A DNA stretch of 51,635 nucleotides from Devosia sp. (GCA_015234425.1 JADGNE010000013.1:1-51635), one strand, 5' to 3'; positions 1-8,311 are shown, counted from the stretch's first letter. The notes: generated from the sequence alone by a model not told the origin. Translations and numbers: made by a program.

Positions 1-149
1 TGAATCACGGCAAACCCGATTTGGGAATCCAGTTTGTCAACAGGACCTAGTTCTTTGGGGCTGATTGTTGCGACCCTTCGATGGGCTTATACCACTGGCA
101 TCATTACGGTTTACCGCCAGCGTCATCCTGTTCACCAATGGAGGCTTCC

Positions 150-764
150 ATGACCACCAAGTTCACCCTTCCGCCCCTGCCCTACGCCTATGATGCGCTC
201 GGCCCCTACATGTCCGCCGAAACGCTCGAGTTCCATCACGACAAGCACCATCAGGCTTATGTGACCAACGGCGAAAAGCTGCTTGAGGGTTCGGGTCTCG
301 AAATCCTGCCGCTGGAAGACATCGTCAAGGAGAGCTTTGGCAAGAACGCCGGCCTCTTCAACAATGCCGGCCAGCACTACAACCACGTCCATTTCTGGAA
401 CTGGATGAAGCCCAATGGCGGCGGCACGTCCCTGCCGGGCAAGCTGGCTGCCAAGATCGACGAAGACCTCGGCGGTTTCGACAAGTTCCGCGCCGACTTC
501 ATCAATGCCGGCACCACCCAGTTCGGTTCGGGCTGGGCATGGCTCTCGCTCAACAACCAGAGCGGCAAGCTTGAAGTCACCAAGACCGCCAATGGCGAGT
601 CGCCGCTGGTTCATGGCGGCAAGCCGCTGCTCGGCGTCGACGTCTGGGAGCACTCCTATTACATCGACTACCGCAACGCCCGTCCGAAATACCTCGAAGC
701 CTGGTTCGACAATCTGGTGAACTGGGAACACGTCGAGCACATGTTCGAAGAAGCTTCGGCCTAA
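150..764 (+). CDS. sodB: Superoxide dismutase, Fe type
   Basis: Cytoplasmic enzyme converting superoxide to oxygen and hydrogen peroxide. The 204-residue protein has the full Fe/Mn-SOD fold: N-terminal helical domain with FHHDKHHQAYV, then NNAGQHYNHVHFW, FGSGWAWL and DVWEHSYYIDY. Predicted metal ligands are His29, His79, Asp164 and His168. Gln75 lies at the Fe-SOD glutamine position, and the Mn-SOD glutamine is replaced by Gly149, so I infer iron as the cofactor. The start is set by ggagg five bases before ATG. An in-frame ATG 69 bases upstream would add a 23-residue extension unlike the family and was not used. A terminator-like hairpin follows about 85 bases after the stop. Confidence 0.96.
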   Translation: MTTKFTLPPLPYAYDALGPYMSAETLEFHHDKHHQAYVTNGEKLLEGSGLEILPLEDIVKESFGKNAGLFNNAGQHYNHVHFWNWMKPNGGGTSLPGKLAAKIDEDLGGFDKFRADFINAGTTQFGSGWAWLSLNNQSGKLEVTKTANGESPLVHGGKPLLGVDVWEHSYYIDYRNARPKYLEAWFDNLVNWEHVEHMFEEASA

Positions 765-789
765 GATCGCGCCGCACGCTCCGCCCGGC

Positions 790-832
790 ACCTCCCCTTG
801 AAAGGGGACGCTGGGAGGGGGCGACGTGAGCC
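790..832. repeat. C-rich/G-rich partial palindromic repeat
   Basis: Short CCCCTT/AAGGGG hairpin followed by a GGGAGGGGGCGA tail. It resembles the ends of the larger C5/G5 palindromic elements elsewhere in the window and is probably a degenerate member. It lies just after sodB. Confidence 0.4.
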
Positions 833-849
833 ACGATCCCGATCCATCG

Positions 850-888
850 AACCCGCCGCCTCCAAACAGGTCGGCGGGTTTACTTTAT
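850..888 (+). terminator. Rho-independent-like terminator after sodB
   Basis: Perfect 9-bp stem AACCCGCCG / CGGCGGGTT around a 13-base loop, followed by the T-rich run tactttat. No gene overlaps it and it is the only good hairpin between sodB and the next gene, so it most likely ends the sodB transcript. Confidence 0.65.
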
Positions 889-975
889 CTCGGAATAGTT
901 TGGCGGAAACGAACCGCTCTCTTCTCACCCCGGTTGGGCCGTGTTAACGAAACCTTTACCAACTAGGGGACTGAT

Positions 976-1530
976 TTGACTCAAAGGCCGAAAACCGTCG
1001 CCATGCTGGCCGCAAATCCGGCCTTGTCGGCCGTATTGTCCATGGTCCTGGCCGGCGACTCGCGCCTGCGTATCCGGCCCTTCGAAAGCGAAGCCGAGCT
1101 CTTCGCCTATATGCGGATCGCTCCGCTCGATCTTCTGGTTGTCGATTTCGATCGCGAAGGACGCCCGGCCTATGAAATGGTTGAAGCCATCCGCCTCGAC
1201 CCGAGCTTTATCTCGCGCGATCTGCCCGTCATTGCGCTCACCCGCGCCATCACCCCGCCGATGCGCCATCAGGCGATCAGCGCCGGCATCGATGAAGTGG
1301 TGGTCAAGCCGATGTCGCCGCGCCATCTCCTGCAGCGCGTTCAGGCCCGGCTGATCAATCGCAGCGTCGTCGGCGCTACCCTGGGCGGCTATCGCGGCCC
1401 CGACCGCCGCAATCGCGCCGCCCTGCCCGCGCCACAGCCGCACCCGGCCCGCCGCAATGGCGACAACGTCATCCCCCTCTTCCCCGACCGCCGCAAGCCT
1501 CGCCACCCCGGGCTCGAGCCGCTGGCCTGA
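976..1530 (+). CDS. Stand-alone response-regulator receiver protein, atypical
   Basis: A 184-residue protein with a receiver fold over residues 5-120. The predicted phospho-acceptor is the Asp in LLVVDFDREG after strand 3, and the conserved Lys is in VVVKPMSP after strand 5. The usual pair of acidic residues after strand 1 is missing; the sequence there is AMLAANP, so metal binding and phosphorylation may be altered. The C-terminal 60 residues hold no output domain, only a basic, proline-rich tail with two PDRR motifs (YRGPDRR and LFPDRR). The start is TTG, preceded by agggga five bases upstream. No partner kinase is adjacent. The fold call is firm; the pathway is unknown. Confidence 0.8.
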   Translation: MTQRPKTVAMLAANPALSAVLSMVLAGDSRLRIRPFESEAELFAYMRIAPLDLLVVDFDREGRPAYEMVEAIRLDPSFISRDLPVIALTRAITPPMRHQAISAGIDEVVVKPMSPRHLLQRVQARLINRSVVGATLGGYRGPDRRNRAALPAPQPHPARRNGDNVIPLFPDRRKPRHPGLEPLA

Positions 1531-1548
1531 GAAATCACCCCCTCCTGG

Positions 1549-1646
1549 CCTCCCCCTGATAGGGGGAGGGATCCACGCGTGGCTCTCCGGCCGCGGTGCA
1601 AACTCGATCTGTTCCTCCCCCTATCAGGGGGAGATTAGGTGGGGGT
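1549..1646. repeat. Compound palindromic element, copy A
   Basis: The left arm is CCTCCCCCT-GAT-AGGGGGAGG and the right arm is its exact reverse complement with ATC in the centre, so each arm is self-complementary and the two also pair with each other. The arms flank about 43 bases and are followed by the tail TTAGGTGGGGGTA. A second copy of the same design lies at 5162-5258. It lies between convergent genes. Confidence 0.75.
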
Positions 1647-1658
1647 ATCTCCTTCCCC

Positions 1659-2210
1659 CTACCGCTTCTGCTCGCCGACCCAGGCGACCTTGTTCCACAA
1701 ATCCTCGACCGTCTCGGCAAACTGCAGATTCTTGTCGAACCCCGGCACCGAGTGGGACATCACATCCCCGGCAAAGCCGCGGACCACTTCAAAGGCGCGG
1801 TGCCGGTTGAGCATCACCACCGGCTTGGGCTTTGACAGCGCCCAGCAGGTAAAGAGCGCCGAGGTCGACGCCAGCGATCCCGGCAGCGCCACAAACATAG
1901 CGGACAGCTCTCCCATGCGGCGATAGCGATCGTCGCGCTCGGGCAGCACCGTGATCGGCACGCCGCTGAGTGCCGGGGGCAGCACAATGCTCTCGTCGGC
2001 CAGGATTTCCACCGCGCCACCCGCCGCCCGCGCCGCCGTCACCAGCGGCACCGGAATGACACCCTTTTCGGCCAGGCACACCAGCCTGGCGCCCCGGCGC
2101 GCAAACAGCGTGCCAACCTGGGTCATCAGGCTCGACCGTTCCGGATCGCCCGGCCCCTTGTCGGAGGCAAAAACACCAATGGTCGGGCCGGTCGAGCTGA
2201 TACTGGTCAT
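1659..2210 (-). CDS. LOG-like (SLOG fold) nucleotide-binding protein
   Basis: A 183-residue Rossmann-like protein resembling the LOG / lysine-decarboxylase-like family, with an N-terminal TIGVFASDKGP strand-loop and a central LPGSLASTSALF segment where true LOG enzymes carry the PGGxGTxxE catalytic motif. The motif is eroded: only one Gly follows the Pro, and the Glu is absent. Cytokinin-riboside-phosphate hydrolase activity is therefore unlikely; a nucleotide-binding or sensing role is possible. The ATG starts 3 bases after the stop of the upstream HerA-like ATPase, so the two are probably translationally coupled. I cannot name a substrate. Confidence 0.7.
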   Translation of the reverse strand: MTSISSTGPTIGVFASDKGPGDPERSSLMTQVGTLFARRGARLVCLAEKGVIPVPLVTAARAAGGAVEILADESIVLPPALSGVPITVLPERDDRYRRMGELSAMFVALPGSLASTSALFTCWALSKPKPVVMLNRHRAFEVVRGFAGDVMSHSVPGFDKNLQFAETVEDLWNKVAWVGEQKR

Positions 2211-2213
2211 GGA

Positions 2214-3734
2214 CTATCGCTTCCCCGAGAGGCCGCCGAGAATGCCCCGCACCAGTGCATTGCCGAGCTTATTGGCCACGGTGCGGGCGAAGGAATTGAC
2301 CGCCGCCTCGGTTGGCGTCTGCCGCGTCGACGTACGCCGCGGCTGGTTGGCGCGCTGCAGGCGCTCCATTTCCTTGGCCCGCGCCTCGGCCGCCTTGCGG
2401 TCGGCTTCCTCAAGCTTGTTGCGCTCTTCCACCAGCTGACGCTCGCGCGCCCGCCGCTGCAGGATTTCAAACGCGGATTCGCGGTCAATCTCGGTATCGT
2501 AGAGCCCGCCGACAGGCGAATTGGCGACGATGGCCTCGCGCTCTGCCGGACCGATCGGACCGACCTGCGCCGACGGCGGACGGATCAGCGTGCGCCCGAC
2601 CATCGAGGGGATGCCCTTGTCCTCCAGCACCGAAACCAGCGCCTCGCCGATCCCCATCTGGGTAATCACCTCGGCCGTCGAAAAGGCCGGATTGGGCCGG
2701 AACGTATCGGCCGCCACCTTCACAGCCTTCTGCTCGCGCGGCGTATAGGCGCGCAGCGCGTGCTGGACGCGATTGGAGAGCTGGGCCAGCACGCTTTCGG
2801 GAATATCGACCGGGTTCTGCGTCACGAAATAGACGCCGACACCCTTGGAGCGGATGAGTTTCACCACCTGCTCCACCTTGTCGATCAGCGCCTTGGGCGC
2901 GTCGTCAAAGAGCAGATGCGCCTCGTCAAAAAAGAACACCAGCTTGGGCTTGTCGAGGTCGCCCACTTCCGGCAGCTCCTCGAACAGCTCGGAGAGGAGC
3001 CACAGCAGGAAGGTCGAATAAAGCCGCGGCGACTGCATCAGCTGGTCGGCGGCCAGAATGGATACAAAGCCGCGCCCGTCCGTGTCGGTGCGCATGAGGT
3101 CAGCGATTTCGAGCGCGCGCTCACCGAAGAAATGATCGGCGCCCTGCGTTTCCAGCACCAGCAAGGCGCGCTGGATCGCGCCAATCGATGCCGTCGTCAC
3201 ATTGCCATAGCGTCCGGAAATTTCCTTGGCCCGCTCCTGCACATTGGTCAGCAGCGCCCGCAGATCCTTCAAATCGAGCAGCAGCAGGCCATCGTCATCG
3301 GCGACGCGGAAAGCGATATTGAGCACGCCTTCCTGGGTATCGTTGAGATCGAGGATGCGGCTCAGCAGCACCGGGCCCATTTCCGAGATCGTAGCGCGAA
3401 CCGGATGGCCCTGCTTGCCGAACAAATCCCAGAACATCACCGGAAACACATCGTCGCGGAAATCGTCAAAGCCGATGACTTCGGCGCGCTCGCTCTGCCA
3501 TTTCTGGGCCTGACCCATCTTGGAAATGCCCGAGAGGTCGCCCTTGATGTCCGACGCAAAGACCGGCACGCCCGCGGCAGCAAAGCCCTCGGCCAGCACC
3601 TGCAGTGTGACAGTCTTGCCGGTACCCGTCGCACCCGTGATCAGCCCGTGGCGATTGCCATATTTGAGGGCCAGATATTCCGGCCGGTCGCTCGTCCCGA
3701 GATAGATCTTGTCGTCGACGAGCATGAATATCAC
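2214..3734 (-). CDS. HerA-like helicase/ATPase, DUF853 family
   Basis: A 506-residue FtsK/HerA superfamily P-loop ATPase of the DUF853 (YjgR-like) family. Walker A is GATGTGKT at about residues 34-41 and Walker B is VFFFDEAH near residue 265, followed by VYFVTQNPVDIP. The last 90 residues are Arg/Glu-rich and probably coiled coil (RERQLVEERNKLEEADRKA), ending in a basic tail. The family is predicted to act on DNA ends or as a translocase, but its cellular role is not established. It is the first gene of a two-gene unit with the LOG-like protein. The start could also be the Met three codons later. The 140 bases upstream separate it from the divergent Tat-exported protein and should hold both promoters. 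Confidence 0.85.
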   Translation of the reverse strand: MIFMLVDDKIYLGTSDRPEYLALKYGNRHGLITGATGTGKTVTLQVLAEGFAAAGVPVFASDIKGDLSGISKMGQAQKWQSERAEVIGFDDFRDDVFPVMFWDLFGKQGHPVRATISEMGPVLLSRILDLNDTQEGVLNIAFRVADDDGLLLLDLKDLRALLTNVQERAKEISGRYGNVTTASIGAIQRALLVLETQGADHFFGERALEIADLMRTDTDGRGFVSILAADQLMQSPRLYSTFLLWLLSELFEELPEVGDLDKPKLVFFFDEAHLLFDDAPKALIDKVEQVVKLIRSKGVGVYFVTQNPVDIPESVLAQLSNRVQHALRAYTPREQKAVKVAADTFRPNPAFSTAEVITQMGIGEALVSVLEDKGIPSMVGRTLIRPPSAQVGPIGPAEREAIVANSPVGGLYDTEIDRESAFEILQRRARERQLVEERNKLEEADRKAAEARAKEMERLQRANQPRRTSTRQTPTEAAVNSFARTVANKLGNALVRGILGGLSGKR

Positions 3735-3869
3735 CTGTGTCAGTCTGCAATGGTGCCGCGTTTATAGCCGGGCAAGGGTGAAGCAAACAAGGCAAGCCCT
3801 GCAGGCAGCTGTTCACCAATGCACGCGCTTTTGCTCGCCGCCACCGCAGTTTGCCGCCACACTGTCTTT

Positions 3870-5150
3870 ATGCGCAATCTCACCGCCCCCAATCGCCGCC
3901 TTTTTGTCGCCGGTCTTGCCGGGCTCGCCGCCAGCCTGCCCCTTGCCGCGCACGCCCAGACCGGCCTCGTCGGCGATGGCACCACCGACCAGACATCGGC
4001 GCTGCAGGCGGCCATCGACGGCGCCAACGGTCGTCTCACCCTGCCCGCCGGCCGGTTCCTTGTGTCGAGCCTGCGCCTCCCCAGCAATATCCTCATCGAA
4101 GGGGTTCCGGGCGCCACCTGGCTCATCACCTCGGGCGGCATGGCTGCCTCCGCCTCGGGCCAATCCGGCATCGTGCTGCGCGATATCGGCTTTACCGGCG
4201 ACAGCGGCGACGCGCCGCTCCTCGGGTTTGAGGGCTCTACCGGCATCACCATCGAGCGCTGCCAGTTCCGCGACAGCCCGGCCATTGCGCTGGGCCTGCG
4301 CACCTCTGCCGCCACCATTCGCGACTGCGATTTCTCCGGCCATGGCGACGCCGCCATTCACTCCGTGGACAGTCTTGGTGTCATCGTCACCGGCAATTCA
4401 ATCGAAAAATGCGGCAATGCGGGCGTGCGTATCTGGCGTTCCGAAAACGGTCCGGATGGCTCAATCGTCACGAATAATCGCATCCGCACCATAGACTGGC
4501 GTGGCGGCGGCAATGGCCAGAACGGCAATGGCATCAATGTCTATCTGGCCGATCAGGTGATCGTCGCCGACAACCACATCGCCGACTGCGCCTTCACCGC
4601 CGTGCGCCTCAACACCACACACAATTGCCAGGTCACGGGCAATCTCTGCTTCAACTCGGGTGAAGTGGCGATCTTTTCCGAGTTCGGCTTTTCCGGCTCG
4701 ATCGTCTCGGACAATGTCATCGACGGCGCCGCCACCGGCATTGCCATCACCAATCTCGACACTGGCGGACAGATCGCCACCTGCGCCGGCAATATCGTGC
4801 GCAATATTTTCCCGCGCTCAGAGGTCAATCCGGACACCCGCCCGATCGGCATTCTGGTCGAAGCCGAAGTCGCGGTCACCGGTAATCTCGTTTCCAACAG
4901 CCCCGGCGCCGGCATCATCGGTGGCTGGGGCCCCTACCTCCGCAATGTCGCCTTGGCCGGCAATATCGTCGCCGACAGCGCCATCGGCATCGGCGTCAGC
5001 GTCGTGGAAGGCGTTGGGGCCGTCACCCTTTCCGGCAACCTCGTCTCCGGCGCCACCGAAGGCGACATCGTCGGCATGCGCTGGACCGAGATTTCCGAGC
5101 GGGATCTCATCGGGAATGCGAGCAGATATGGGCATGTGCGGGTGAACTGA
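3870..5150 (+). CDS. Tat-exported right-handed beta-helix repeat protein (TIGR03808-like)
   Basis: A 426-residue secreted protein. The N-terminus carries a twin-arginine signal, NRRLFVAG followed by a hydrophobic stretch and a likely cleavage site after AAHAQ. The mature part is a series of parallel beta-helix rungs rich in Asn, Gly, Ile and Val (ITIERCQFRDSP, VIVTGNSIEKCG, VIVADNHIADCA, CQVTGNLCFNSG, IVSDNVIDGAA), as in pectate-lyase-like folds. It matches the alphaproteobacterial family known as twin-arg-translocated uncharacterised repeat protein. A polysaccharide substrate is plausible but no catalytic residues could be assigned. The Met at 3870 was chosen because the 17 residues before it would mask the signal. 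Confidence 0.85.
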   Translation: MRNLTAPNRRLFVAGLAGLAASLPLAAHAQTGLVGDGTTDQTSALQAAIDGANGRLTLPAGRFLVSSLRLPSNILIEGVPGATWLITSGGMAASASGQSGIVLRDIGFTGDSGDAPLLGFEGSTGITIERCQFRDSPAIALGLRTSAATIRDCDFSGHGDAAIHSVDSLGVIVTGNSIEKCGNAGVRIWRSENGPDGSIVTNNRIRTIDWRGGGNGQNGNGINVYLADQVIVADNHIADCAFTAVRLNTTHNCQVTGNLCFNSGEVAIFSEFGFSGSIVSDNVIDGAATGIAITNLDTGGQIATCAGNIVRNIFPRSEVNPDTRPIGILVEAEVAVTGNLVSNSPGAGIIGGWGPYLRNVALAGNIVADSAIGIGVSVVEGVGAVTLSGNLVSGATEGDIVGMRWTEISERDLIGNASRYGHVRVN

Positions 5151-5161
5151 CCCGCACCCAA

Positions 5162-5258
5162 CCTCCCCCTGATAGGGGGAGGAGCCCATCGTGGCCCTCG
5201 ATCTTCGCCAAAACTCGATCCGTCCCTCCCCCTATCAGGGGGAGGCTAGGTGGGGGTA
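5162..5258. repeat. Compound palindromic element, copy B
   Basis: Same construction as copy A: two inverted arms CCTCCCCCT-GAT-AGGGGGAGG and its reverse complement, a shared internal AAACTCGATC, and a CTAGGTGGGGGTA tail. It lies between the convergent beta-helix and asparaginase genes. Confidence 0.75.
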
Positions 5259-5268
5259 ACTCTCCCCC

Positions 5269-6267
5269 TCACACCACCGCGCGCAATTCCCCGATCACTG
5301 CCTTGCGCACACTCTTCACATCCTGCCGCGCAAACTTCTCCAGCACCGCAATCTGCGCCGCATCCGGATCGGCATATTTCAGTAGCACTGCCGCGATCAT
5401 CGCCTGGCTGGCCGCAATGTGCCCGTCATCGCATTTGAGCGCATAGCCCCAGCCCTTGTCGCGAATTGCGCCGCATTGCACGCCATCGGCGCCCACTTTC
5501 TGCATGACCCGCCCGCCAAAGGCCTCCATCACGACCGTATCGAAGTGGCCCGTCCCGGCCACGAGATGGGGATGGCTGGTCGCCGCATCAAACAGCGCCG
5601 TCGCCGCGGCCGCGTGTCCGGCATCGAGCCCCTTGCCCGAACTCATGCGCGCAAAACCGAGCGCCCAGGCCCGCAGCGGCGCCGCCCAGGTGGGGATGGA
5701 ACAGCCATCGGTGCCGCACCGATCTTCCGTGAGGCTCTCGCCGATCACCGCCTCCACGCTCGCGCGCACCGCCCGCTGCACATCATGCTCGCGGCTGACA
5801 TAATCCTTGGTCGGTACGCCCATGGCCAGCGCCACGCTCAACATGCCGGCATGCTTGCCCGAGCAATTATTGTGCAGCGCACTCGGCCCCTGCCCCGACA
5901 CACGCACCGCCTCGCGCGCCTCGCCATTGGTCGGCATATGCGCGCCGCATTCGAGATCGGCCACGGAAAGCCCCATGCGATCGAGGAAATGGCTGACACC
6001 CGACACATGCGCTTCCTCGCCATGGTGCGAGGCGCAGGCCAGCGCCAGTTCTTCCCTCGTCTGGTGGAATTTCTCGATGGCGTGGCGGTCGAACATGGCC
6101 AGCGCCTGCATGGACTTGATCGCCGAGCGCGGAAACACCGGCCGCTCGATATCTCCAGCGGAGGCGATGATCTGCCCGTCCGCGTCCATCACCACAAAGG
6201 CGCCCCGGTGCCGGTTCTCCACCCAATTGCCGCGCACCACTTCAGCGAGAACGGGATTGGCATCCAT
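5269..6267 (-). CDS. L-asparaginase, Rhizobium etli type (asparaginase II, class 3)
   Basis: Hydrolyses L-asparagine to aspartate and ammonia; no signal peptide, so cytoplasmic. The 332-residue protein shows the family landmarks: PRSAIKSMQAL with the Ser-x-x-Lys pair, ACASHHGEEAH, HNNCSGKHAGML, RCGTDGCSIPTWA and VQCGAIRDKGWGYALK. In the R. etli enzyme the Cys and Lys of CSGK and a Cys of the CGTDGCS region form the metal site; all are kept here. The start MDANPVLAEVVRG was preferred over an upstream extension that lacks family similarity. It stands alone, convergent to the beta-helix gene, with an exported SH3 protein upstream. Confidence 0.92.
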   Translation of the reverse strand: MDANPVLAEVVRGNWVENRHRGAFVVMDADGQIIASAGDIERPVFPRSAIKSMQALAMFDRHAIEKFHQTREELALACASHHGEEAHVSGVSHFLDRMGLSVADLECGAHMPTNGEAREAVRVSGQGPSALHNNCSGKHAGMLSVALAMGVPTKDYVSREHDVQRAVRASVEAVIGESLTEDRCGTDGCSIPTWAAPLRAWALGFARMSSGKGLDAGHAAAATALFDAATSHPHLVAGTGHFDTVVMEAFGGRVMQKVGADGVQCGAIRDKGWGYALKCDDGHIAASQAMIAAVLLKYADPDAAQIAVLEKFARQDVKSVRKAVIGELRAVV

Positions 6268-6354
6268 GACAAAAAAACTCCGGTCCAGAACTGCTCTTGT
6301 GGAACAGCGCCAGACCGGAAAAGTCAATGCATGGGAGGAGGCAAGTCTGGCCGA

Positions 6355-6693
6355 TCAGACGTCCCAGTCGGCCCCTGGGGTGAGGTAGCGCGCGTTGACC
6401 CAACCACGCGTATAATTGCCATCGACCAGGCACCAGTCGGCGCTGGCCTCGACTTCGATGCAGCGCTCGACCCAGACCTGCGCGCCCGGCTTGAGCGCGC
6501 CCACCTTCTGCGAATAGCTGGCGGGCCATTTGCGCACATTGAGCACGTCCCAGCGGGCGACATTGGACACGCGGGCCATCTGGTCGACGTCATATCCGGC
6601 GGCCGTGGCGGGCTGGATGGCAAAGGCGGCTGCGGCGGTGATGACAATCCCGCAAAGCCCTGCAACCAGCAATTTTTCCTGTGTCCTGTTCAT
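6355..6693 (-). CDS. Exported bacterial SH3-domain protein
   Basis: A 112-residue protein with a signal peptide (LLVAGLCGIVITAAAAFA, cleavage near ATAAG) and one SH3b-like domain over residues 40-105: VLNVRKWPASYSQKVGALKPG, a Trp-Val strand, ADWCLV and RGWVNARYL. Such domains bind peptidoglycan or peptides in the periplasm. The Cys in WVERC and the Cys in DWCLV could form a disulfide. A separate 142-residue exported protein lies upstream on the same strand, with a strong hairpin between them, so they are probably not one transcript. The ligand is unknown. Confidence 0.8.
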   Translation of the reverse strand: MNRTQEKLLVAGLCGIVITAAAAFAIQPATAAGYDVDQMARVSNVARWDVLNVRKWPASYSQKVGALKPGAQVWVERCIEVEASADWCLVDGNYTRGWVNARYLTPGADWDV

Positions 6694-6755
6694 GGCGTCG
6701 CCCCCCTCTGGAGATCGCTGTGGTGATCCCCACTCTAATGATCCGATTTGAACCC

Positions 6756-6806
6756 TTCCTGATCCGGGCGTTCAGAATGCGTTCATGCCGAACGCCCGGA
6801 TCGGAA
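6756..6806 (-). terminator. Long hairpin after the 142-residue exported protein
   Basis: A 17-bp stem with one bulge: TTCC-t-GATCCGGGCGTTC pairs with GAACGCCCGGATC-GGAA, around a 16-base loop. It begins four bases past a stop codon on the minus strand. There is no clear T-run, so it may stabilise the 3' end rather than terminate transcription. Confidence 0.5.
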
Positions 6807-6809
6807 AGC

Positions 6810-7238
6810 TCAGTTAGCGTCCCGCTGATAGACATAGAGCACGACGCTGTTGCCGCCGCCGAAGCGCAGCGACACCACATCCTGCTCGTCATAACCACGC
6901 GCGGCCAATGCCCCCATCAGGGTGACGTTCTGCCCGATTGGGCCCCTCAAATGATTGACATTGCCGTTCACGAAGAGCGCGCCGTAAGCATTCTTGCCTG
7001 CAACACTGAGATCCTCGCAGACCGGGATCAGCGCCACGCGCTGGCCATTGATGGCGGCGATATCGGCATGGCGCACCGAGCGCATGTGCCCCATGTCATC
7101 TGCGCAATTGGTCTCTTGCGTCGGCATGATGCGCTGGTTCGGAAAATTGTTACCCGCAGCGCGCTGGGCGGCGCTCGGCAGGGTGGCAACGAGGCTGACA
7201 AGCCCGGCGCAGACGAAAAGTGCTAGTCCCTTGTTCAT
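6810..7238 (-). CDS. Small exported protein of unknown function
   Basis: 142 residues with a clear signal peptide (LALFVCAGLVSLVATLPSAAQ). The mature part has two Cys (NCADDMGHM and IPVCEDL) that could form a disulfide, and a C-terminal beta-rich segment (VVSLRFGGGNSVVLYVYQRDAN). No known domain is recognised. It is divergent from the SDR gene, with a 218-base gap between them that contains both promoters; nothing else was seen in that gap. Confidence 0.7.
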   Translation of the reverse strand: MNKGLALFVCAGLVSLVATLPSAAQRAAGNNFPNQRIMPTQETNCADDMGHMRSVRHADIAAINGQRVALIPVCEDLSVAGKNAYGALFVNGNVNHLRGPIGQNVTLMGALAARGYDEQDVVSLRFGGGNSVVLYVYQRDAN

Positions 7239-7456
7239 GGTCCATCTCCATTTCGCTGGCGTCCGCCCCTCGCGGCCGCCCCACCGACCTCCCCGGTCGG
7301 CCTTGAACGAGAGAATGGTGCCAGTGCTTTGAACTCCGCCTGAGGCCGGCGTTCATCTCCCGTTTAGCCGCTGCCGATTGGCAGAGGGGGCGAAGCGGCA
7401 TAGTCTTGCGCCAGGGAGTGGCGGCAAATCCGCCTGCAAAATGAGGAGGTTCGGCT

Positions 7457-8311
7457 ATGGCAAGGATTTTGGTGACCGGCGGCAGCGGCAAGCTGGGGCG
7501 GGCGGTCCTTCGCGACCTCGTCGCCCATGGCAATTCGGTTCTCAATCTCGACCAGGCGCCGCCTCAAGAGGCAATCTGCCCGAGCGTGAAGATCGACCTC
7601 TCCGATTTCGGCGAAGTCGCCGCCGCCGTCATGGGCGGGATCGACGAGCGCGGCGGTCCTTTCGATGCCGTGGTGCACCTTGCGGCAATTCCAGCGCCAG
7701 GCCTTGCCGCCAATGCCCGCACCTTCACCAACAATGTCTCGGCGACCTACAATATCTTCGAGGCCTGCCGCCTCGCCGGCATCAAGAACGTGGTCTTTGC
7801 CTCAAGCGAGACCGTGCTCGGCCTGCCCTTCGACACGCCCCCGCCCTATGCGCCCGTGGACGAAGAATATTTTCCCCGCCCCGAGAGCGCCTATTCGCTC
7901 GGAAAGCTCGTCGACGAAACCATGGCCGCCCAGTTCTGCCGCTGGGATCCGGAGCTGCGCATGGTTGGCCTGCGCTTTTCCAACGTCATGTATCCCGAAG
8001 ACTACGCGGCCTTCCCCAAGTTCGACAGCGATCCCAATGCCCGCAAGTGGAACCTCTGGGGCTATATCGACGCCCGCGACGGCGCCCAGGCCGTGCGCCG
8101 CGCCATCCTCGCTGATTTCAAGGGTTTTGAGGCCTTCATCATCGCCAATGCCGACTCGGTCATGAGCCGCTCGAGCGCCTCTCTCCTCGCCGAAGTCTTT
8201 CCCGGCGTCGAGCAGAAGGGCAATATCTCGACCAACTCCACCCTGCTCTCGGTCGAAAAAGCCAAGCGCATGCTGGGCTATTCGCCCCAATATAGCTGGC
8301 GCCATCAATAA
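7457..8311 (+). CDS. NAD(P)-dependent epimerase/dehydratase, extended SDR family
   Basis: A 284-residue cytoplasmic oxidoreductase. The N-terminus ILVTGGSGKLGRAV is the TGxxGxxG cofactor loop; HLAAIPAP is the strand-4 region; VVFASSETVLG carries the active-site Ser; and YSLGK is the YxxxK catalytic pair near residues 152-156. It is shorter than typical UDP-sugar epimerases (about 320-340) and closer in size to uronate dehydrogenase-like members. The substrate cannot be read from sequence. A strong ribosome site, gaggagg, lies 6-8 bases before ATG. No operon partner: the next gene starts 110 bases later behind a separate site. Confidence 0.88.
   Translation: MARILVTGGSGKLGRAVLRDLVAHGNSVLNLDQAPPQEAICPSVKIDLSDFGEVAAAVMGGIDERGGPFDAVVHLAAIPAPGLAANARTFTNNVSATYNIFEACRLAGIKNVVFASSETVLGLPFDTPPPYAPVDEEYFPRPESAYSLGKLVDETMAAQFCRWDPELRMVGLRFSNVMYPEDYAAFPKFDSDPNARKWNLWGYIDARDGAQAVRRAILADFKGFEAFIIANADSVMSRSSASLLAEVFPGVEQKGNISTNSTLLSVEKAKRMLGYSPQYSWRHQ

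Noticed and set aside
81..149. N-terminal extension of superoxide dismutase
   Set aside because: The extra 23 residues do not match the family, and a good ribosome site lies just before the ATG at 150.
2760..3767. 335-codon plus-strand open frame
   Set aside because: Antisense shadow of the HerA-like ATPase gene, which has intact Walker motifs.
5419..6726. 435-codon plus-strand open frame opposite the asparaginase and SH3 genes
   Set aside because: It is His/Arg-rich without any domain and lies wholly antisense to two well-supported genes; a product of GC-rich codon bias.
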